From an uncultured Lysobacter sp. (GTDB taxonomy: Bacteria; Pseudomonadota; Gammaproteobacteria; Xanthomonadales; Xanthomonadaceae), in contig CADCUA010000235.1 of assembly GCA_902805755.1 (NCBI GenBank), forward strand, positions 1 to 9,184: a DNA stretch of 9,184 nucleotides, read 5' to 3'. Below are positions 6,924 through 9,184 of the stretch, piece after piece. The notes beneath the pieces were generated by a model. The model was given only the letters and a program-made list of their open reading frames with translations. It searched no databases and was not told the DNA's origin. Every line of letters starts with the position of its first letter. Within the stretch, counting starts at the first letter, position 1. The translations under genes and the position numbers were made by a program.

Positions 6924-7836
6924 CGATCGCGCTGGCAGCCCTGGTCGCGGTGCTGCTCGATGGGTGGCTGGGCGAGCCGCGGCGTGCGCATCCGCTGGTC
7001 GCGTACGGCCGACTGGTGCGCGCGATCGAAACTCGCCTGCATGCGGATCAACGCGGGCGCGGTGTGATCGCGTGGACGCTTGCAGTGATGCCATTGACGC
7101 TGACCACCGCCGCGATGCTCTGGGCCGCACGCGATGCATCCCCCGTGCTTGCCGGCGCGCTGTCGGCGGCAGTGCTGTACTTCGCGATCGGCCACAAAAG
7201 CCTGCACGAACACGCGCGGTCCGTGGCCGATGCGCTGGATGCGGGCCTGCTCGATGATGCGCGCGCCGCCGTTGGCCGCATGGTCAGCCGCGACACGGCG
7301 GCGCTGGACAGCTCGCAAGTGGCGGCGGCCGCGACCGAATCCGTGCTCGAGAACGGCAACGATGCGGTGTTCGCCGCGCTGTTCTGGTTCGCCGTGCTCG
7401 GCGCACCGGGCGCGGTGCTGTATCGCCTTGTGAACACGCTGGATGCGATGTGGGGCTACCGCACGCCACGGTACGAAAACTTCGGCTGGGCGGCCGCGCG
7501 CATCGACGACGTCCTCAACTGGGTGCCGGCCCGCCTGACCGCCGCGACCTATGCGCTGCTCGGACAGACCGCGCGTGCGTGGCGTTGCTGGCGTGCACAG
7601 GCGCCGCTGTGGGACAGCCCGAACGCCGGTCCGGTCATGGCTGCGGGCGCGGGCGCGATCGGCACGCGGCTCGGTGGCGCGGCGCCCTATCACGGCGTGT
7701 GGGAAGAGCGTCCGGTGCTGGGCGAGGGCGCACCGGCCGACGCGGCCAGCGTAAAGCGCGCGCTCGCGCTGGTGCGGCGCGGCGTGGTGCTGTGGCTTGC
7801 CATCGCGCTGCTGGCCGCCACGCTGTGGGAGTTCGC

Positions 7837-7840
<4 letters not shown>
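6920..7840 (+). CDS. cbiB: Adenosylcobinamide-phosphate synthase (CbiB / CobD of Pseudomonas naming)
   Basis: Inner-membrane enzyme that attaches (R)-1-aminopropan-2-ol O-2-phosphate to adenosylcobyric acid. It has 306 residues, the normal length. Visible: LDGWLGEP (13-20) with HPLVAYGRL (24-32), a hydrophobic segment about 50-92, [12 protein letters not shown] (119-130), [19 protein letters not shown] (138-156), [19 protein letters not shown] (171-189), [16 protein letters not shown] (193-208), [20 protein letters not shown] (232-251), RPVLGEG (264-270) and a final transmembrane segment (about 286-304). These are the family signatures in full. The ATG at 6920 overlaps the cbiA stop by 4 nt (ATGA). 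Its own stop overlaps the cobD start in the same way. Its substrate arm is made by the next gene's product, so the two act in adjacent steps. Confidence 0.96.

Positions 7841-9184
<1,344 letters not shown>

Overview
The window looks like a chromosomal segment of a high-GC gammaproteobacterium, most likely Xanthomonadaceae/Lysobacteraceae (Lysobacter- or Luteimonas-like). This placement is an inference from G/C-rich third codon positions, protein style and gene content. No phage, IS or CRISPR structure is visible.

Left part (1-1531): the 3' end of clpB (disaggregase, D2 AAA+ domain) runs rightward and converges on a leftward gene for a CobB-type sirtuin (class III NAD-dependent protein deacylase). 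A GC-rich hairpin lies between the two stop codons. Between the sirtuin start (1340) and the cobalamin operon is a divergent spacer of about 190 bp holding an 11-bp perfect inverted repeat and a weak candidate -10 element.

Right part (1532-9184): one rightward cobalamin (vitamin B12) operon. It opens with a cobalamin riboswitch (aptamer about 1532-1706), followed by btuB (TonB-dependent outer-membrane B12 receptor) and two tandem six-helix membrane proteins that I read as paralogous BtuM-type B12 transporters. Next come cobO (corrinoid adenosyltransferase), cbiA (cobyrinate a,c-diamide synthase), cbiB (adenosylcobinamide-phosphate synthase) and cobD (L-threonine-O-3-phosphate decarboxylase; cobC in Pseudomonas naming). 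From btuM onward the genes are 1-2 nt apart or overlap by 4 nt (ATGA), implying one translationally coupled transcript. The logic is capture at the outer membrane, passage across the inner membrane, adenosylation, side-chain amidation and aminopropanol-arm attachment. No corrin-ring synthesis gene is present in the window.

The most unusual part is the right end. The cobD reading frame does not stop where the aminotransferase fold should end (about residue 328). It continues open for at least 121 further codons to the window edge, through a low-complexity, Gly-Asn-repeat (8 x GGCAAC) and Ser/Asn/Lys-rich segment. This is either an unusual disordered tail or the linker of a fusion to the next gene. 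The other notable point is the tandem, diverged pair of BtuM-like proteins that both keep a single cysteine in the same local context.
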